This document shows positions 6,963-9,287 of a DNA stretch of 9,287 bases, in pieces; the first letter of the stretch is position 1; the number at the start of each line of letters is the position of its first letter. A program made the position numbers and the translations under genes. The stretch is taken from positions 1-9,287 of the forward strand of contig CAKAQU010000069.1 of NCBI GenBank assembly GCA_916720335.1, written 5' to 3'. A model generated the notes under the pieces. The model ran no database searches and was not told the DNA's origin. It worked only from the letters and a program-made list of their open reading frames with translations. The DNA is from an uncultured Moraxella sp. (GTDB lineage Bacteria > Pseudomonadota > Gammaproteobacteria > Pseudomonadales > Moraxellaceae).

Positions 6963-6984
6963 TGCTAAAATATAGCATTTTTTC
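6963..6984 (+). terminator. Weak ribA terminator overlapping a possible lnt promoter
   Basis: TGCTA (6963-6967) and TAGCA (6973-6977) form a 5-bp hairpin with a 5-nt loop, followed at once by six T residues. This resembles a weak intrinsic terminator for ribA. The same bases contain TGCTAAAAT (6963-6971), an extended -10 motif that could start transcription about 20 nt before the lnt ATG. No good -35 accompanies it. Only one, both or neither may be real. Confidence 0.35.
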
Positions 6985-6998
6985 ATTTATTTTTTACC

Positions 6999-8624
6999 AT
7001 GATTAAGCTGTTTTCATCTTCACCAAAATCCAGATTCAGCACTCGGCGTGCTGCACGTCAAAGACGCCATCAACCTAAACCCATCCTGCTAATTTATCCC
7101 ATGATTTTGGCATTGATGGCGGGTTTGACCTTTGGTTTTGCTTTAGCGCCTTATCATCTGTGGGTTTTGGCTATCACTTCACCCATGATTTTATACATTA
7201 TTTTAGTCAGTGAAGAAAACAGTCGCCGAGCATTTTGGGTGGGTGAAGCTTATGGTTTTGGCGTATGGATTTTTGGCGCTTTTTGGCTATATCATTCTAT
7301 TTACCACTATGGCAACATTCCATTTGCTTTAGCAATTTTAATGATAGTTGCAATGGCAATTATCATGGGATTGTTTCATGCATTTATGGCGTGGTCTTTT
7401 GTGAAATTTTTGGGTCGTCAGCCTTTAGCTTTTGCAGGCCTATGGATTATCCAAGAATCTGCCAAAACTTGGGTTTTAACAGGCTTTCCTTGGCTATTTG
7501 TAGGTTATGCATTTACTGAAGTGCCTTTGATGACAAGTTTTGCGCCCATTACAGGGGTTTTTGGAATCAGTTTTTTAGCGGTGCTGCTTGGTGCATCTTT
7601 AGTGGAGATATTTCGCAAAAAATACACTTATTTTGCTATCAGTAGTGTGCTATTGATGGTGGGTGCTGCATTATGGTTTATCAATCCATCTTGGACGACC
7701 AAAACTAAAGAAACGCTGAGCGTCTCTTTAGTCCAAGGTAACATTCCTCAAGATTTAAAATGGCAAGAACAATATCTTTTGGATACGTTGGCAATTTATG
7801 ATGATTTATCACAAAATGAATGGGGACAAGACATCGTACTTTGGCCAGAAGCCGCCATCCCTTTATTTCAAGATGAAGCAAAAGACTACATTAACGCTTT
7901 AAAAAATAAAGCAAATCATGCTGGCAGTGCTTGGATATTTGGCATACTATATCGCGATACACAAAATTTTAACCCAAAAACCCAAGCCTACCCTAAAGCT
8001 TATAACAGCGTCATGGCAGAAGGTCAAGATGCAAACGGTCTGTATTTCAAACAAAATTTAGTGCCATTTGGAGAATACATTCCTTTTTCTGGGCTGCTAG
8101 ATTTACTGCCAGATTTAGCGGGAGCAAATTTAGTCAGTCTTAGCAAAGGTGAAACCAAACAAGACCTTTTGACTGTAAAAAATAAAAAAATAGGGGCAGC
8201 AATTTGCTATGAAGTAGCTTATCCTGACACCACGCGCCGTAACGCCAAAGACAGTGGATTATTATTAACCATTTCTAATGATGCATGGTTTGGCACAACC
8301 AACGGCCCTCACCAACATCTGCAAATGGTGCAAATGCGCAGTTTGGAAACTGGACGCTGGTTTATTCGAGCTACTAACAACGGAATCACTGTACTGATTG
8401 ACGAAAAAGGCAAGATCATAAAACAGGCACCGCAATTTGAACGAACTGTATTACGCGGGACTGTACCAACATTTACTGGAAATACGCCGTTTATGTACGT
8501 GGGCAGTATGCCAATTTTGTTGATTTGCGCTATACTGATTTGGTTAAGTTATATTGCCAAAAAATACAGTGGTCAAAGCAGTGCCAATCAATTAATTTAC
8601 ACAGCTGATGGCGTGCAAGACTAA
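6999..8624 (+). CDS. lnt: Apolipoprotein N-acyltransferase
   Basis: This 541-residue inner-membrane enzyme adds the third acyl chain, from phospholipid, to the N-terminal cysteine of diacylglyceryl lipoproteins. An N-terminal multi-helix membrane part (about residues 28-230) is followed by a periplasmic nitrilase-fold domain (about 240-490) and a final helix (about 502-520). The catalytic triad is visible: Glu284 in W-P-E, Lys351 in YFKQNLVPFGEY and Cys403 in A-I-C-Y-E, matching Glu267, Lys335 and Cys387 of E. coli Lnt. The N-terminus is about 16 residues longer than E. coli's and very basic (R-R-A-A-R-Q-R-R), consistent with a cytosolic location. The ATG has no Shine-Dalgarno, only a T-rich leader, so translation may start from a short or near-leaderless transcript. 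In many proteobacteria corC precedes lnt; here ribA does. Confidence 0.95.
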   Translation: MIKLFSSSPKSRFSTRRAARQRRHQPKPILLIYPMILALMAGLTFGFALAPYHLWVLAITSPMILYIILVSEENSRRAFWVGEAYGFGVWIFGAFWLYHSIYHYGNIPFALAILMIVAMAIIMGLFHAFMAWSFVKFLGRQPLAFAGLWIIQESAKTWVLTGFPWLFVGYAFTEVPLMTSFAPITGVFGISFLAVLLGASLVEIFRKKYTYFAISSVLLMVGAALWFINPSWTTKTKETLSVSLVQGNIPQDLKWQEQYLLDTLAIYDDLSQNEWGQDIVLWPEAAIPLFQDEAKDYINALKNKANHAGSAWIFGILYRDTQNFNPKTQAYPKAYNSVMAEGQDANGLYFKQNLVPFGEYIPFSGLLDLLPDLAGANLVSLSKGETKQDLLTVKNKKIGAAICYEVAYPDTTRRNAKDSGLLLTISNDAWFGTTNGPHQHLQMVQMRSLETGRWFIRATNNGITVLIDEKGKIIKQAPQFERTVLRGTVPTFTGNTPFMYVGSMPILLICAILIWLSYIAKKYSGQSSANQLIYTADGVQD

Positions 8625-8668
8625 AAATGATAAAACTCAATAAAATAGTCATCAAAACCACAAAGCCA

Positions 8669-8699
8669 TTGTACAAAAATATAAAAATTGGTATATAAT
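8669..8699 (+). promoter_or_regulatory. Sigma-70 promoter of the small membrane-protein gene
   Basis: A TTGTAC -35 element (8669-8674) is followed either by TATATA at 17 bp with an upstream TGG (extended -10, 8689-8697) or by a perfect TATAAT at 19 bp (8694-8699). Transcription would start near 8705 and give a leader of about 60 nt. The leader contains a small hairpin, TACTTAA/TTGAGTA (8710-8726, 3-nt loop, one G-U pair), of unknown role. This implies transcription independent of lnt. Confidence 0.6.
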
Positions 8700-8766
8700 A
8701 GCGAAATGATACTTAATTTTTGAGTAACTTAATATTTAATAAACCCATCTTGATGACAGGTGATTT

Positions 8767-9228
8767 ATGGCACATGATGCTTCAAATAACAACCCAGCAA
8801 AAGAGACTGTACATGCCCTTATTGGCATTGTTGTATTACTAACAATTATTTCAAGCATTGCAATATCTGCATGGTTTCGCCCTGCTGGTAATCATGAACT
8901 TGCAACCACGCCTGCCACCGTTCATGGCAAAGCACTAGAAGAAAAGTTACAAGCTATTGATGCGCCAAAAGCAGAAGAACCTAAGGCGCAAGAAGCGACA
9001 GCAGAAGCAGAAAAACCAGCTGAAGATAAAACTTCTGACAAAGCAGATGAGGCAAAACCAGCAGAAGCCGAATCAAACAATCAAGCTGAAGCAAAAGCTG
9101 ATGATAAAGGCGCTAATAAAGCTGCAGAATCCAAAACTGACAGTGAAAACAATGCTGCATCAGATAAAACACCAACAGACAACCAAGCTGAAGCAAAAGC
9201 TGATGATAAAGGCGCTACCACAAAATAA
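8767..9228 (+). CDS. Small single-pass membrane protein with acidic Ala/Lys/Glu-rich tail, function unknown
   Basis: I do not recognise a named family with confidence. The 153-residue protein has a polar N-terminus, one transmembrane helix (about 17-36) and a short segment G-K-A-L-E-E-K-L-Q-A-I-D-A-P. A long low-complexity tail (about 67-153) rich in Ala, Lys, Glu and Asp follows. NQAEAKADDKGA occurs twice in the tail, 34 residues apart. There is no cysteine, so no haem or disulphide site. The tail is probably extended and periplasmic. The ATG follows AGG at 6-nt spacing and a good promoter. From memory, similar N-terminal anchors and A-E-A-K-x-D-K-G-A linkers occur in membrane-attached cytochrome c5-type proteins of related bacteria, but no CXXCH domain is present here. 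A secreted spacer or TolA-like linker protein is an alternative. Confidence 0.75.
   Translation: MAHDASNNNPAKETVHALIGIVVLLTIISSIAISAWFRPAGNHELATTPATVHGKALEEKLQAIDAPKAEEPKAQEATAEAEKPAEDKTSDKADEAKPAEAESNNQAEAKADDKGANKAAESKTDSENNAASDKTPTDNQAEAKADDKGATTK
9077..9217 (+). repeat. In-frame 39-bp direct repeat with 102-bp period
   Basis: The stretch 9077-9115 recurs at 9179-9217 with a single synonymous difference (Asn AAT/AAC); 34 bp are identical without a break. The period of 102 bp is exactly 34 codons, so gain or loss of a unit keeps the reading frame. Each copy encodes N-Q-A-E-A-K-A-D-D-K-G-A. The near-identity at DNA level points to a recent duplication or gene conversion within the tail of the small membrane-protein gene. 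Confidence 0.9.
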
Positions 9229-9287
9229 GGTGGCGCACATAAATAATTATTAAATCATATAAATAATGATGAAAAACCATTCATTAC

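Noticed and set aside
8620..8650. GACTA...TAGTC inverted repeat after lnt as a terminator
   Set aside because: The arms are only 5 bp, the loop is over 20 nt and no T-run follows on the plus strand.
8957..9253. 98-codon Lys/Gln-rich plus-strand frame overlapping the last gene
   Set aside because: It is the +1 reading of a low-complexity repeat tract. The frame starting at 8767 has the ribosome site, promoter and transmembrane helix.
9266..9287. Possible start of another gene (ATG ATG AAA AAC...)
   Set aside because: Only seven codons remain in the window and no Shine-Dalgarno precedes them, so it cannot be supported. The rest of 9229-9265 is AT-rich with no clear terminator.

Overview
The window is a stretch of AT-rich chromosome from a gammaproteobacterium, most likely of the family Moraxellaceae and probably Moraxella or a close relative. 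This placement comes from recalled family resemblance, not a search. The SuhB, Dxs and RibA proteins read like divergent versions of their Acinetobacter counterparts: SuhB has DGTQNF in place of the usual DGTTNF, and RibA opens with an F-I-x-x-x-K-L-P-T type N-terminus. The coding content is mostly conserved housekeeping metabolism. No mobile element, CRISPR array, rRNA or tRNA was seen.

Positions 1 to 6123 are read entirely on the minus strand. In transcription order they hold dxs (first enzyme of the MEP isoprenoid pathway), suhB (inositol-monophosphatase family), dld (quinone-linked D-lactate dehydrogenase, 19 nt behind suhB), a TrpX-like lipoprotein substrate-binding gene with its own strong sigma-70 promoter, a clear intercistronic terminator hairpin, and the first 38 codons of the partner ABC permease, cut by the window edge. 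From 6277 onward genes run on the plus strand: ribA (GTP cyclohydrolase II, best read from a TTG start), lnt (apolipoprotein N-acyltransferase), and a small single-pass membrane protein with a low-complexity acidic tail.

The dxs and ribA genes diverge from a region of about 150 bp that contains a perfect TGTGA-N6-TCACA dyad, the consensus for CRP/Vfr-type regulators. It could coordinate isoprenoid and flavin precursor synthesis with carbon status. Other non-coding signals are a perfect 17-bp tandem duplication in the suhB leader, a short hairpin with a T-run that overlaps an extended -10 motif between ribA and lnt, and a good promoter for the last gene. Lnt may acylate the lipoprotein encoded at 195-1217, as it does lipoproteins generally; the genes are otherwise functionally unrelated.

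I found no convincing new multi-gene system. The items most worth checking are the regulatory dyad, the tandem repeat, the enlarged Dxs, the permease N-terminus that departs from its family, and the unrecognised tail protein, which looks like a membrane tether and linker without an attached domain.
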